From Antarctobacter aquimaris (GTDB lineage: Bacteria; Pseudomonadota; Alphaproteobacteria; Rhodobacterales; Rhodobacteraceae): a DNA stretch of 64,000 nt. Positions 34,441-43,797 of the stretch are shown one piece after another; the stretch's first letter is position 1; each line of letters begins with the position of its first letter. The notes beneath the pieces are model-generated. The model was not told the DNA's origin, made no database searches, and saw nothing but the letters and a program-made list of their open reading frames with translations. A program made the translations under genes and the position numbers. Where the stretch lies: contig NZ_FXYF01000016.1 in NCBI RefSeq assembly GCF_900184945.1, positions 37,339 through 101,338 of the forward strand, read 5' to 3'.

Positions 34441-36801
34441 CTAGAAAGGCACGTCGTCGGCGGTGTGGATGAAACGGGCGACGACCTTCTTTGTGCCCGC
34501 CTTCTCGAAAGCGATCTCGAGCTTGTCGCCCTCGACCCCGACGATGTTGCCGTAACCGAATTTCTGGTGGAACACACGGTCGCCCACCGTATGCGCCGAC
34601 ACGGCCTCGAGGTCGATCACCTGTGTGCGGCTTTCGCGCGGCTGGCTGATCGGACGTTCGCCGGCGCGGGATTGCAGGCGTTTCCAGCCCGGGGAATTGT
34701 AGACATTGGCCTCGGCCGCGCGGGTTTCCAGCGTGGATTTCACCCCGCCCACGCCACCGGGAGCCGCAGCGCCATAGCCGCCGCCGTAGAGGCCCGGGGG
34801 TGTCAGCACCTCGACGTGGTCCTCGGGCAGTTCGTCGACAAAGCGCGAGGGCATCTGCGATTGCCACTGGCCAAAGACACGGCGGTTGCCGGCAAAGGAG
34901 ATCGTGCAGACCTCCTCGGCGCGGGTGATGCCGACATAGGCCAGCCGCCGCTCCTCCTCCAGCCCCTTGACGCCGTTCTCGTCCATCGAGCGTTGCGACG
35001 GGAACAGCCCGTCTTCCCAGCCGGGCAGGAAGACCGCCGGAAACTCCAGCCCCTTGGCCGCGTGCAGCGTCATGATCGAGACCTTGGCGCCCTCGGCATC
35101 GGATTCGTTGTCCATGACCAGCGCGACATGCTCCAGGAAACCCTGGAGGTTCTCGAAGTTTTCCAGCGCCTTGACCAGTTCCTTGAGGTTCTCCAGCCGG
35201 CCCGGCGCCTCGGGCGTCTTGTCGTTCTGCCACATCTCGGTGTAGCCGCTCTCGTCGAGGATGATCTCGGCCAGTTCCATGTGGCTGACCTCCTTGTCCC
35301 CGGTCATGCGGCCCCAGCGGGCCAGGCCGACAATCAGTTCGGCCAGGGCCTTGGCGCCCTTGCCCTTGATCGCCCCCTGTTCGACCGCCAGCGCCGCGCC
35401 GTCCAGCAGGCTCACGCCATTGTCGCGGGCGATCTTCTGGATGGTCTGCTGCGCCTTGTCGCCGAGGCCGCGCTTGGGCGTGTTGACGATCCGCTCGAAG
35501 GCGAGGTCGTCGGCGGGCGAGACCACGAGGCGGAAGTAGGCCATGGCATCGCGGATCTCCATCCGCTCGTAGAAGCGCGGGCCACCGATCACCCGGTAGG
35601 GCAGTCCGATGGTCAGGAAACGGTCCTCGAAGGCGCGCATCTGGTGCGAGGCGCGTACCAGGATCGCCATTTCATCGAGGCTGAACGGCCGCATCCGACG
35701 GGTGCCGGACTGCATGGCCTCGATCTCCTCGCCGATCCAGCGCGCCTCTTCCTCGCCGTCCCAGTGGCCGATCAGGCGGACCTTCTCGCCCTCCTCGGCC
35801 TCGGTCCACAGCTCCTTGCCCAGGCGGCCGGTGTTGCCGCGGATCACGCCCGAGGCGGCGGCGAGGATATGCGGGGTCGAGCGGTAATTCTGTTCCAGCC
35901 GCACCACATGCGCGCCGGGGAAATCCTTTTCGAAGCGCAGGATGTTGCCCACCTCGGCACCACGCCAGCCGTAGATAGACTGGTCGTCGTCACCGACGCA
36001 GCAGATGTTCTTGTGCGTCGAGGCCAGCAGGCGCAGCCAGAGGTACTGCGCCACGTTGGTATCCTGGTACTCGTCCACCAGGATGTAGCGGAACCAGCGC
36101 TGGTACTGCTCCAGGATGTCCGGATGCTTCTGGAAGATCGTCACCACATGCAGCAGCAGGTCGCCGAAATCGGCGGCGTTCAGCTCCTTCAGGCGTTCCT
36201 GGTACTGGGCGTAGAGCTCGACTCCGCGGTGGTTGTAGGCGCCACCGTCCGCGGCGGGCACCCGGTCGGGTGTCAGGGCGCGGTTCTTCCAGCCGTCGAT
36301 GATCGAGGCCAGCTGACGTGCCGGCCAGCGCTTGTCGTCGATGCCCGAGGCCTGCACCAGCTGCTTGAGCAGGCGCAGCTGGTCGTCGGTGTCGAGGATG
36401 GTGAAGTTCGACTTCAGCCCCACAAGCTCGGCATGGCGGCGCAACAGCTTGACGCAGATCGAATGGAAGGTGCCCAGCCAGGGCATCCCCTCGACCGTCT
36501 GGCCCAGCATGCCGGAGATTCGCGATTTCATCTCGCGCGCGGCCTTGTTGGTGAAGGTCACGGCGAGGATCTCGTTCGGCCTCGCGCGCCCGGTGGTCAA
36601 CAGGTGCACGACGCGGGCGGTCAGCGCCTTGGTCTTGCCGGTGCCGGCCCCGGCCAGCATCAGCACGGGGCCGTCCAGCGTCTCGACCGCCTGGCGCTGG
36701 GCCGGGTTCAACCCGTCGAGATAGGGCGCGGGACGGGCGGCCATGGCGCGCGCCGACAGCGAGGACGCCTCGAAGGCGTCGAATTCATCGAAACTGCTCA
36801 T
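34441..36801 (-). CDS. uvrD: ATP-dependent 3'-5' DNA helicase UvrD/PcrA
   Basis: A 786-residue superfamily 1A helicase: Walker A AGAGTGKT at 50-57, LAVTFTNKAAREM, TFHSICVKLLRRHA, Walker B-type VDEYQDTN, GDDDQSIYGWRGA, the motif IV segment QNYRSTPHILAAA, and MTLHAAKGLEFPAVFLPGWEDGLFP. A UvrD C-terminal Tudor-like tail (GDRVFHQKFGYGNIVGVEGD) binds RNA polymerase in relatives. It unwinds DNA in nucleotide-excision and mismatch repair. A GTTC-N7-GTTC LexA box lies about 41-55 bases upstream, indicating SOS control. The tandem repeat abuts its 3' end. Confidence 0.97.
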   Translation of the reverse strand: MSSFDEFDAFEASSLSARAMAARPAPYLDGLNPAQRQAVETLDGPVLMLAGAGTGKTKALTARVVHLLTTGRARPNEILAVTFTNKAAREMKSRISGMLGQTVEGMPWLGTFHSICVKLLRRHAELVGLKSNFTILDTDDQLRLLKQLVQASGIDDKRWPARQLASIIDGWKNRALTPDRVPAADGGAYNHRGVELYAQYQERLKELNAADFGDLLLHVVTIFQKHPDILEQYQRWFRYILVDEYQDTNVAQYLWLRLLASTHKNICCVGDDDQSIYGWRGAEVGNILRFEKDFPGAHVVRLEQNYRSTPHILAAASGVIRGNTGRLGKELWTEAEEGEKVRLIGHWDGEEEARWIGEEIEAMQSGTRRMRPFSLDEMAILVRASHQMRAFEDRFLTIGLPYRVIGGPRFYERMEIRDAMAYFRLVVSPADDLAFERIVNTPKRGLGDKAQQTIQKIARDNGVSLLDGAALAVEQGAIKGKGAKALAELIVGLARWGRMTGDKEVSHMELAEIILDESGYTEMWQNDKTPEAPGRLENLKELVKALENFENLQGFLEHVALVMDNESDAEGAKVSIMTLHAAKGLEFPAVFLPGWEDGLFPSQRSMDENGVKGLEEERRLAYVGITRAEEVCTISFAGNRRVFGQWQSQMPSRFVDELPEDHVEVLTPPGLYGGGYGAAAPGGVGGVKSTLETRAAEANVYNSPGWKRLQSRAGERPISQPRESRTQVIDLEAVSAHTVGDRVFHQKFGYGNIVGVEGDKLEIAFEKAGTKKVVARFIHTADDVPF

Positions 36802-36841
36802 GACGCCAATCTAGCGTCATCCGCGCCGCAGGAAAAGACGT

Positions 36842-36856
36842 GTTCGCTTTGTGTTC
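36842..36856. promoter_or_regulatory. LexA (SOS) box upstream of uvrD
   Basis: GTTCGCTTTGTGTTC is an exact GTTC-N7-GTTC with a T-rich spacer, the LexA recognition sequence established for Rhodobacter and other alphaproteobacteria. It lies 41-55 bases before the uvrD ATG at 36801. uvrD is a known SOS gene in many bacteria, so gene and site agree. Confidence 0.75.
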
Positions 36857-36890
36857 CGCCCGCGCGCGAGAAAACGCGCGGAACGGTGTG

Positions 36891-37367
36891 TCAGGCGAGG
36901 ACCGCCTCGGCGGCGGGGGCGGCGGGCTTGCGCCGGGTGGTCTGGAACACGGGGCGCGGCGCGAGCGGTTCCTGATCGGCGCGGACCGGCGTCATCTTGC
37001 ACGCGGCGCGCCCGGCCAGCGAGGCCTGCGCCATGCGCGCCACCATGCGCGGCGCCACCAGCCCGTCCAGCACGCAATGCAGCGAGCCGATGGCGTCAGA
37101 GTAGAAATCCGTTGCTGCACCGACGTCGCGCGCCAGCATCAGCGTCACGAGTCGGGGGTTGCGGCGTTCCGCCAGCGCGGTCAGCTCGGCGATGTGCTGC
37201 GCGCCGCAGTCGGCATCCAGCACCAGCACGTCGACGACGGCGCGGCGCAAACAGGTTTCGGCCACGGCAAGGCTGCCGGAGCCGGTGACGTGAATCCCCG
37301 TCTCGAGAAAGGCGATCTGGCTGCGTTCCAGCCGTCCGGCGTCAAGGTCGACGATCATCGCGTGCAT
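36891..37367 (-). CDS. Receiver-like (atypical response-regulator fold) protein
   Basis: A 158-residue soluble protein. The pattern MHAMIVDLDAGRLERSQIAFLETGIHVTG, then VVDVLVLDADCG and RLVTLMLARDVGAATDFYSDAIG, follows the alternating strand/helix layout of a CheY-like receiver. VLDAD could hold a phospho-acceptor Asp, though the conserved Lys and Thr/Ser positions are not clear. The C-terminal 35 residues are basic and Pro/Ala-rich. No output domain. It lies upstream of uvrD on the same strand. Role unknown. Confidence 0.55.
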   Translation of the reverse strand: MHAMIVDLDAGRLERSQIAFLETGIHVTGSGSLAVAETCLRRAVVDVLVLDADCGAQHIAELTALAERRNPRLVTLMLARDVGAATDFYSDAIGSLHCVLDGLVAPRMVARMAQASLAGRAACKMTPVRADQEPLAPRPVFQTTRRKPAAPAAEAVLA

Positions 37368-37624
37368 GGGCTATCCCTTTCTATCATCCACGGTCAGCTT
37401 CGGCGGGATCGCTTAAAATTCACTGAAGATTCGAGACGAATGCGCGAAGAGGCCGGGACGGCCACGCACGATCCGCCTCGGGCGGCCGCCGCGGCCACTC
37501 CGGTCCCCGTGGATGCAGCCGCGCGCAGGCTGGACGCCGGACCGGATCGCGACTAAGCCCGGCGCACCTTCCGTCGCGGACGAACCTGGCCCTGCGGACG
37601 GTCCCGACGACCCCGGAGGCGCAC

Positions 37625-38350
37625 ATGCGATGCTGGACGCTCTTGCTGCTCTTGCTGATGCCGGCGGCCAGCCTGGCGCAGCAGGACCCTGACCCCGTCA
37701 CGGAACCCCGTCCCATCGACGAGGGTCTGCGCGACAGCTACGGCGCGGTCGGGCGCGTGCAGCGCGGGTCAGAGCAGGCGCCGCAGATCTGCAGCGGCGC
37801 TTTGGTCGCACCGGACCTGGTCCTGACGGCGGCACATTGCACCGGCACGCAGCACGCGGGCACCGACACCGCACGCCCGCGGATTGCCTTTGAGGCCGGT
37901 TGGGACCACGGGACCACCCTGGCCGTGCGCGAGGTGGACAGGATCGTCCGCCATCCCTTTTACCTGTTGAACCTCGGCGAACGATTCCGGCACGATGTCG
38001 CCTTGCTGCACCTCGCAAAGCCGATCCACGAGATCGCCCCGCTGCCGGTGGCGCGCCCCCGCGACGACGAGCACGACTTTGCATTTGTCGGCTATTCCAA
38101 TGCGCAACCGGACGTGTTGACCGGCGGTCTGTCCTGTCCGAAACGGGCCTTTACCTCGGGCCTGTTGCTGGTCGGGTGCATGGTCAAAAGCGGCCATTCG
38201 GGATCGCCGTTGCTGTCGCAACGGGACCAGGGACAGGTGATCATCGGTGTTCTCGTCGCCAGTGGCGGCGAAACCGGGGCCATCGCCCTGCAGGTCAACG
38301 GCTGGGTCATCGACATGATCGACACCCTGAGCCGCCCGGATACCCGGTGA
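37625..38350 (+). CDS. Secreted trypsin-like serine protease
   Basis: A 241-residue protein with signal peptide MRCWTLLLLLLMPAASLAQQ and a chymotrypsin-fold domain: His71 in LTAAHC, Asp in RHDVALLHL near 129, and Ser in SGHSGSP near 198. The GHSGSP replaces the GDSGGP of trypsin and is closer to V8/glutamyl-endopeptidase-type enzymes. One disulfide pair is likely (ICSGAL with HC). Probably periplasmic or exported. The 257-base region before it contains only a doubtful 38-codon frame (37440-37556). Confidence 0.85.
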   Translation: MRCWTLLLLLLMPAASLAQQDPDPVTEPRPIDEGLRDSYGAVGRVQRGSEQAPQICSGALVAPDLVLTAAHCTGTQHAGTDTARPRIAFEAGWDHGTTLAVREVDRIVRHPFYLLNLGERFRHDVALLHLAKPIHEIAPLPVARPRDDEHDFAFVGYSNAQPDVLTGGLSCPKRAFTSGLLLVGCMVKSGHSGSPLLSQRDQGQVIIGVLVASGGETGAIALQVNGWVIDMIDTLSRPDTR

Positions 38351-38495
38351 ACAAGTGACGTGCGGCGCTTGCCCGTTTGCCTGGGCCGCCCCTCCGGTGC
38401 ATCGGTCCTGACAGCCTGCGCCGCATCGGGGGATGACCGAAAAATTGTCACCGTCTCCCGTGGACAAGTCACGGACAACCCTTTCCTATGCGGCC

Positions 38496-39653
38496 ATGGA
38501 CCTGCACAGCCGTTTCATGACCGTCGCCGATCTGCGGCGCGCCGCCCGGCACCGCGTGCCGCGCTTTGCCTGGGCCTATCTCGACTCCGCCACCGGGACC
38601 GAGGCCACCGCCCGGCGCAACCGCGCGGCACTGGACCGGGTGCTTTTCACCCCCTCGATCCTGCATGGCGAGGTGACGCCGGATTTTAGCACCGCGCTGT
38701 TCGGCGAGACGCATCCCCTGCCCTTCGGCGTGGCACCGGTGGGCCAGTCCGGCCTGCTGTGGCACGGGGCGGAACGCCTGCTCGCACGCGAGGCGACGCG
38801 GGCGGGCCTGCCCTATGCCATGTCCAACCTCGCCAACGCCACCCCCGAGGAGGTGGGGCCGGAGACCGGCGGCAAGGGCTGGTTCCAGTTGTATCCGCCG
38901 CGCGACATCGCTGTGCGGCAGGACATGCTGCAACGGATGCGCGACAGCGGCTTTCACGTGCTGGTGCTGACGGTGGACGTGCCGGTCGCCTCGCGGCGGG
39001 AAAAGCAGGTCAAGGGCGGGCTGGTGCAGCCGCCGCGCCTGACTCCGCGCATCGCGCTGCAATGCGCGCTGCGCCCGGCCTGGTCGCTGGCCCGGCTGGG
39101 CCACGGCATGCCGCGGATGAAGACGCTGGACCGCTACACCACCGACACCTCGACCCGGGACATGACGGCGCATGTGGGCTACCTGCTGCGCACCGCGCCC
39201 GACTGGAGCTATGTCCGCTGGATCCGCGAGAACTGGGAAGGCACGCTGGTGGTCAAGGGCGTGCTGAAGCCGGAGGACGCCGCGCGGCTGGAGGCCGAGG
39301 GCGTGGACGGGATCTGGGTGTCCAACCACGGCGGTCGGCAGTTCGACGGCGCGCGCGGCGCCATCGACCACCTGCCCGGCGTGCGCGCGGCGACGCGGCT
39401 GCCGGTGATCTTCGACAGCGGGATCGAAAGCGGGCTGGACATCCTGCGCGCCGTGGCGCTGGGGGCGGATTTCGTCATGTTGGGGCGGGCCTGGCACTAC
39501 GCGGTCTGCGCCCTGGGCGACGCCGGCCCGGCGCACCTGGTCGACATGCTGCGCAAGGACATGACCGCCAACATCGGCCAGCTGGGCGTGGCGCGGCCGA
39601 TCGACCTGCGCGGGCTGGCCGAGTTTGCAAACCCTGCATCGGAGGGCAAATAA
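38496..39653 (+). CDS. lldD: FMN-dependent alpha-hydroxy-acid (L-lactate-type) dehydrogenase
   Basis: A 385-residue TIM-barrel flavoenzyme. FAWAYLDSATGTEATARRN, PFGVAPVGQSGLLW, GWFQLYPPRD and LTVDVPVASRREK line the FMN site, and SNHGGRQFDGA carries the catalytic His and substrate Arg. It oxidises L-lactate or a related 2-hydroxy acid to the keto acid. I chose the ATG at 38496 (MDLHSRFMTVADLRRAARH), which matches the family start; an ATG at 38433 would add 21 unrelated residues. Followed by pyruvate carboxylase, which would use the pyruvate formed. Specificity for lactate versus glycolate or mandelate is not certain. Confidence 0.85.
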   Translation: MDLHSRFMTVADLRRAARHRVPRFAWAYLDSATGTEATARRNRAALDRVLFTPSILHGEVTPDFSTALFGETHPLPFGVAPVGQSGLLWHGAERLLAREATRAGLPYAMSNLANATPEEVGPETGGKGWFQLYPPRDIAVRQDMLQRMRDSGFHVLVLTVDVPVASRREKQVKGGLVQPPRLTPRIALQCALRPAWSLARLGHGMPRMKTLDRYTTDTSTRDMTAHVGYLLRTAPDWSYVRWIRENWEGTLVVKGVLKPEDAARLEAEGVDGIWVSNHGGRQFDGARGAIDHLPGVRAATRLPVIFDSGIESGLDILRAVALGADFVMLGRAWHYAVCALGDAGPAHLVDMLRKDMTANIGQLGVARPIDLRGLAEFANPASEGK

Positions 39654-39661
39654 TTTGCAAA
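39624..39661. promoter_or_regulatory. Two TTTGCAAA elements upstream of pyc
   Basis: TTTGCAAA occurs exactly at 39624-39631 (inside the end of lldD) and again at 39654-39661, both followed by CCC, with the palindrome GCAAATAATTTGC at 39646-39658 overlapping the second. They lie 86-123 bases before the pyc start. Two exact copies of the PccR/ScfR-type word 30 bases apart are unlikely to be chance in GC-rich DNA. Confidence 0.55.
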
Positions 39662-39746
39662 CCCTCTTGCGCCGCAGCGCAGCATGACGGAAAGGTAACA
39701 ATATTGCGCATCTTGCGTGACCCGTGCCGGAAAAGGACCCTTGCAC

Positions 39747-42700
39747 ATGGCTGACTTCGAGAAAATTCTGGTGGCCAACCGCGGTGAGATCGCGATCCGC
39801 ATCATGCGGGCCGCGAACGAGATGGGAAAAAAGACCGTTGCCGTCTACGCCGAGGAAGACAAGCTGGGTCTGCACCGGTTCAAGGCCGACGAGGCCTACC
39901 GCATCGGCGAAGGGCTGGGTCCGGTCCAGGCCTACCTGTCGATCCCCGAAATCATCCGTGTCGCCAAGGAATCCGGCGCCGACGCGATCCACCCCGGCTA
40001 TGGCCTGCTGTCCGAGAACCCGCAGTTCGTCGACGCCTGCGTCGAGGCCGGGATCACCTTCATCGGCCCCCGGGCCGAGACGATGCGCGCGCTGGGCGAC
40101 AAGGCCAGCGCCCGCAAGGTGGCGATGGCCGCCGGTGTGCCGGTGATCCCCGCGACCGAGGTGCTGGGCAACGATTTCGACGCCATCGCCAAGGAGGCCG
40201 AGGCAATCGGCTATCCGCTGATGCTCAAGGCGTCCTGGGGCGGCGGCGGGCGCGGCATGCGCCCGATCAACGACCCCAAGGAACTGAAGGACAAGGTGCT
40301 GGAAGGCCGGCGCGAGGCCGAATCCGCCTTTGGCAACGGCGAAGGCTACCTGGAAAAGATGATCCTGCGCGCCCGCCACGTCGAGGTGCAGATCCTGGGC
40401 GACAAGCAGGGCAACATCTACCACCTGTATGAGCGCGACTGTTCCGTGCAGCGCCGCAACCAGAAGGTCGTGGAACGCGCCCCCGCGCCCTACCTCTCCG
40501 AAGCCCAGCGCGAGGAACTGTGCGAGCTGGGGCGCAAGATCTGCGCCCACGTGAACTATGAATGCGCCGGCACCGTCGAATTCCTGATGGATATGGACAG
40601 CGGCAAGTTCTACTTCATCGAGGTCAACCCGCGCGTGCAGGTCGAACACACCGTCACTGAAGAGGTGACCGGCATCGACATCGTCCAGGCGCAGATCATG
40701 ATCGCCGAGGGCAAGTCGCTGTCCGAGGCCACCGGCAAGGCCAGCCAGTACGACGTGCGCCTGACCGGCCACGCGTTGCAGACCCGGATCACCACCGAGG
40801 ACCCGGCGAACAACTTCATCCCCGATTACGGCCGCATCACCGCCTTCCGGTCGGCCACGGGCATGGGCATCCGGCTGGACGGTGGCACCGCCTATGCCGG
40901 TGGCGTCATCACCCGCTACTACGATTCGCTGCTGGTGAAGGTCACCGCCAAGGCGCAGACCCCGGAAAAGGCGATCAAGCGGATGGACCGCGCGCTGCGC
41001 GAATTCCGCATCCGGGGCGTGACCACGAACATCGAGTTCGTGATCAACCTGCTCAAGCACCCGACCTTTCTGAACAACCAGTACACGACCAAGTTCATCG
41101 ACACGACGCCCGAGCTGTTCGACTTCAAGAAGCGGCGCGACCGGGGCACCAAGGTGCTGACCTACATCGCCGACATCACGGTGAACGGCCACCCCGAGGT
41201 GCAGGGCCGCGCCATGCCGCACCCGGATTTGAAACCGGCCCGCCCGCCCCGGGTGCCGCTGGAGACCCCGCCGCCCGGCACGAAAAACCTGCTGGAGGAA
41301 AAGGGCCCGCAGGCGGTGGCCGACTGGCTGGCGGCGCAGAAACAGGTGCTGATCACCGACACCACCATGCGCGACGGCCACCAGTCGCTGCTGGCGACGC
41401 GGATGCGCAGCCTCGACATGATCAAGGTGGCCCCGGCCTACGCCCACAACCTGCCACAGCTGTTCTCGGTGGAATGCTGGGGCGGTGCGACCTTTGACGT
41501 CGCCTACCGTTTCTTGCAGGAATGCCCCTGGCAGCGGCTGCGCGACCTGCGCAAGGCGATGCCCAACCTGATGACGCAGATGCTGCTGCGCGGCGCCAAC
41601 GGCGTGGGCTATACCAACTACCCCGACAACGTGGTGCAATTCTTCGTGAAACAGGCGGCCGAGACCGGGGTCGACGTCTTCCGCGTCTTCGACAGCCTGA
41701 ACTGGGTCGAGAACATGCGCGTCGCCATGGACGCGGTGCTGGACACGGGCCGCGTGCTGGAGGGAACGATCTGCTACACCGGTGACATCCTCGACCCGGA
41801 CCGGGCGAAGTACGACCTGAAATACTACGTCGCCATGGGCAAGGAACTGCGCGACGCAGGCAGCCACATCCTGGGACTCAAGGACATGGCGGGCCTGCTG
41901 AAGCCCAACGCCGCCGCTTCGCTGATCTCGACGCTGAAGGAAGAGGTCGGCCTGCCGATCCACTTCCACACCCATGACACCAGCGGGGCGGCCATCGCCA
42001 CCATCATGGAGGCGGTGCGCGCGGGCGTGGACGCGGTTGACGGCGCGATGGACGCGCTGTCGGGCAACACCTCGCAGCCGACCTTGGGCAGTATCGTCGA
42101 GGGCCTGCGCTTTACCGAGCGGGACACCGGGCTCGACATTGCCGCGATCCGCGAGATCTCCAACTACTGGGAGGCGGTGCGCGGCCAGTACGCCGCCTTC
42201 GAATCCGGCATGCAGGCCCCCGCCTCCGAGGTCTACCTGCACGAGATGCCGGGCGGCCAGTTCACCAACCTCAAGGCGCAGGCCCGCAGTTTGGGGCTGG
42301 AGGAACGCTGGCACGAGGTGGCGCAGACCTATGCCGACGTGAACCAGATGTTCGGCGACATCGTCAAGGTGACGCCGTCGTCCAAGGTGGTGGGTGACAT
42401 GGCGCTGATGATGGTCAGCCAGGGCCTGAGCCGCGCCGATGTCGAGGACCCCAAGAAGGACGTCAGTTTCCCCGACTCGGTCATCGACATGATGAAGGGC
42501 AACCTGGGCCAGCCCCCGGGCGGCTGGCCATCGGCGATCCAGAAGAAGATCCTCAAGGACGACAAGCCCTTTACCGAACGTCCCGGCCTGCGCGCCGCCC
42601 CCGTCGACATCGAGGAAAAGCGCCGCGAACTGCACGCCGCCTTCGAGGAGGTGGAATTCGACGACGAGGACCTGAACGGCTACCTGATGTATCCCAAGGT

Positions 42701-43190
42701 CTTCACCGATTACGCCGCCCGGCACGAGACCTACGGCCCGGTGCGGACCCTGCCCACCCGGACGTTCTTTTACGGCATGGAGCCGGGCGAGGAGATCGCC
42801 GCCGAGATCGACCCCGGCAAGACGCTGGAAATTCGTCTTCAGGCGGTGGGCGAGACGCAGGACGACGGCGAAGTGCGGGTTTTCTTCGAGCTGAACGGCC
42901 AGCCGCGCACCGTCCGCATTCCCGACCGCAAGGCCAAGGCCGCCTCGGGCGCGCGGCCCAAGGCGCAGGTCGGCAACCCCGACCACATCGGCGCGCCGAT
43001 GCCCGGCGTCGTGGCGACGGTCGCGGTCTCGGTCGGTCAGGAGGTCAAGACCGGCGACCTGCTGCTGACGATCGAGGCGATGAAGATGGAGACCGGCCTG
43101 CATGCCGAGCGGGACGGCAAGGTCAAGGCGGTGCACGTCCAGCCGGCGGCGCAGATCGACGCCAAGGACCTGCTGGTCGAACTGGAATGA
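39747..43190 (+). CDS. pyc: Pyruvate carboxylase
   Basis: A 1147-residue single-chain enzyme: biotin carboxylase (ILVANRGEIAIRIMRAANEMG; KASWGGGGRGMRPIND), allosteric/linker region, carboxyltransferase TIM barrel (TTMRDGHQSLLATRMRSLDM; LFSVECWGGATFDVAYRFL; LPIHFHTHDTSG), and C-terminal biotinyl domain with EAMKMET, Lys1113 being biotinylated. It makes oxaloacetate from pyruvate for anaplerosis. ATG at 39747 (MADFEKILVANRGE). Its stop overlaps the following DUF2314 gene by four bases, and TTTGCAAA elements precede it. Confidence 0.98.
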   Translation: MADFEKILVANRGEIAIRIMRAANEMGKKTVAVYAEEDKLGLHRFKADEAYRIGEGLGPVQAYLSIPEIIRVAKESGADAIHPGYGLLSENPQFVDACVEAGITFIGPRAETMRALGDKASARKVAMAAGVPVIPATEVLGNDFDAIAKEAEAIGYPLMLKASWGGGGRGMRPINDPKELKDKVLEGRREAESAFGNGEGYLEKMILRARHVEVQILGDKQGNIYHLYERDCSVQRRNQKVVERAPAPYLSEAQREELCELGRKICAHVNYECAGTVEFLMDMDSGKFYFIEVNPRVQVEHTVTEEVTGIDIVQAQIMIAEGKSLSEATGKASQYDVRLTGHALQTRITTEDPANNFIPDYGRITAFRSATGMGIRLDGGTAYAGGVITRYYDSLLVKVTAKAQTPEKAIKRMDRALREFRIRGVTTNIEFVINLLKHPTFLNNQYTTKFIDTTPELFDFKKRRDRGTKVLTYIADITVNGHPEVQGRAMPHPDLKPARPPRVPLETPPPGTKNLLEEKGPQAVADWLAAQKQVLITDTTMRDGHQSLLATRMRSLDMIKVAPAYAHNLPQLFSVECWGGATFDVAYRFLQECPWQRLRDLRKAMPNLMTQMLLRGANGVGYTNYPDNVVQFFVKQAAETGVDVFRVFDSLNWVENMRVAMDAVLDTGRVLEGTICYTGDILDPDRAKYDLKYYVAMGKELRDAGSHILGLKDMAGLLKPNAAASLISTLKEEVGLPIHFHTHDTSGAAIATIMEAVRAGVDAVDGAMDALSGNTSQPTLGSIVEGLRFTERDTGLDIAAIREISNYWEAVRGQYAAFESGMQAPASEVYLHEMPGGQFTNLKAQARSLGLEERWHEVAQTYADVNQMFGDIVKVTPSSKVVGDMALMMVSQGLSRADVEDPKKDVSFPDSVIDMMKGNLGQPPGGWPSAIQKKILKDDKPFTERPGLRAAPVDIEEKRRELHAAFEEVEFDDEDLNGYLMYPKVFTDYAARHETYGPVRTLPTRTFFYGMEPGEEIAAEIDPGKTLEIRLQAVGETQDDGEVRVFFELNGQPRTVRIPDRKAKAASGARPKAQVGNPDHIGAPMPGVVATVAVSVGQEVKTGDLLLTIEAMKMETGLHAERDGKVKAVHVQPAAQIDAKDLLVELE

Positions 43191-43690
43191 CGGTGGCGCG
43201 GGCCCTGGCGATCGCCCTGGGCCTGTGCCTTGCAGGCCCGCGCGCCGAGGCGCAGGGCCTGCCCTACACCACCGATCCCGAGGCCATGGAGACCGCCATC
43301 GCCGAGGCCCTGCTGCATCTCGACGTGGCGCTGTCGCAATTGGTGGATGACAAGAACAAGATCCATCCGGCCTTCAATCTCAAGGTGAGGTTTCCGGTCC
43401 AACACCCTGATGTCAAAGAAGAACTTATCTGGGTCGAGGACCTCTCCCTTGACGAGGGACGGTTTGCCGGGCGGCTGGCCAACGCGCCCGCCTACCTCAA
43501 GGGCACGCGGCTGGGCGACGAGGTCCACTTTGACCGGGCGCAGATCGCCGACTGGAGTGTGCTGGACACCTCAGGCCGGATGTACGGGCACTACACCACG
43601 CGGGTGCTGATGGCCGTTCTGCCCGAGGATCAGAAGGCCCCGTTGCAGGACCTCCTGATGCCCGATCCCCTGCCCGAGGCCTGGCGCTGA
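43187..43690 (+). CDS. Secreted DUF2314 protein, coupled to pyc
   Basis: A 167-residue protein with signal peptide MTVARALAIALGLCLAGPRAEAQ and a DUF2314 domain: ELIWVEDLSLDEGRFAGRLAN, GDEVHFDRAQIADWSVLDTSGRMYGHYTTRVL. The ATG overlaps the pyc stop (ATGA), so it is translationally coupled. The DUF2314 family has no firm biochemical role to my knowledge. A second, longer paralogue follows 107 bases downstream, suggesting duplication. Confidence 0.85.
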   Translation: MTVARALAIALGLCLAGPRAEAQGLPYTTDPEAMETAIAEALLHLDVALSQLVDDKNKIHPAFNLKVRFPVQHPDVKEELIWVEDLSLDEGRFAGRLANAPAYLKGTRLGDEVHFDRAQIADWSVLDTSGRMYGHYTTRVLMAVLPEDQKAPLQDLLMPDPLPEAWR

Positions 43691-43797
43691 GCCTGTGGAC
43701 AACCCGGATTTCCCCGCCGCAACCTTGCGTTGCCGGGCGCGCCTGAACCGGTTACAGTGCCCCTGCTGCTGTTTCCGATTTCGGGAAGGATTCCCTG

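Noticed and set aside
34000..34577. Several 86-194 codon frames running through the tandem repeat
   Set aside because: The period of 97 is not a multiple of three, so the frames shift from unit to unit; codons follow the repeat, not a protein.
37440..37556. A 38-codon plus-strand frame before the serine protease gene
   Set aside because: Ala/Arg/Pro-rich, weak ribosome site, no signal peptide or known motif.
38469..43136. A 1555-codon open frame on the minus strand opposite lldD and pyc
   Set aside because: It is an antisense shadow of two well-supported genes in high-GC DNA; its translation is His/Arg/Gly-rich with no domain.
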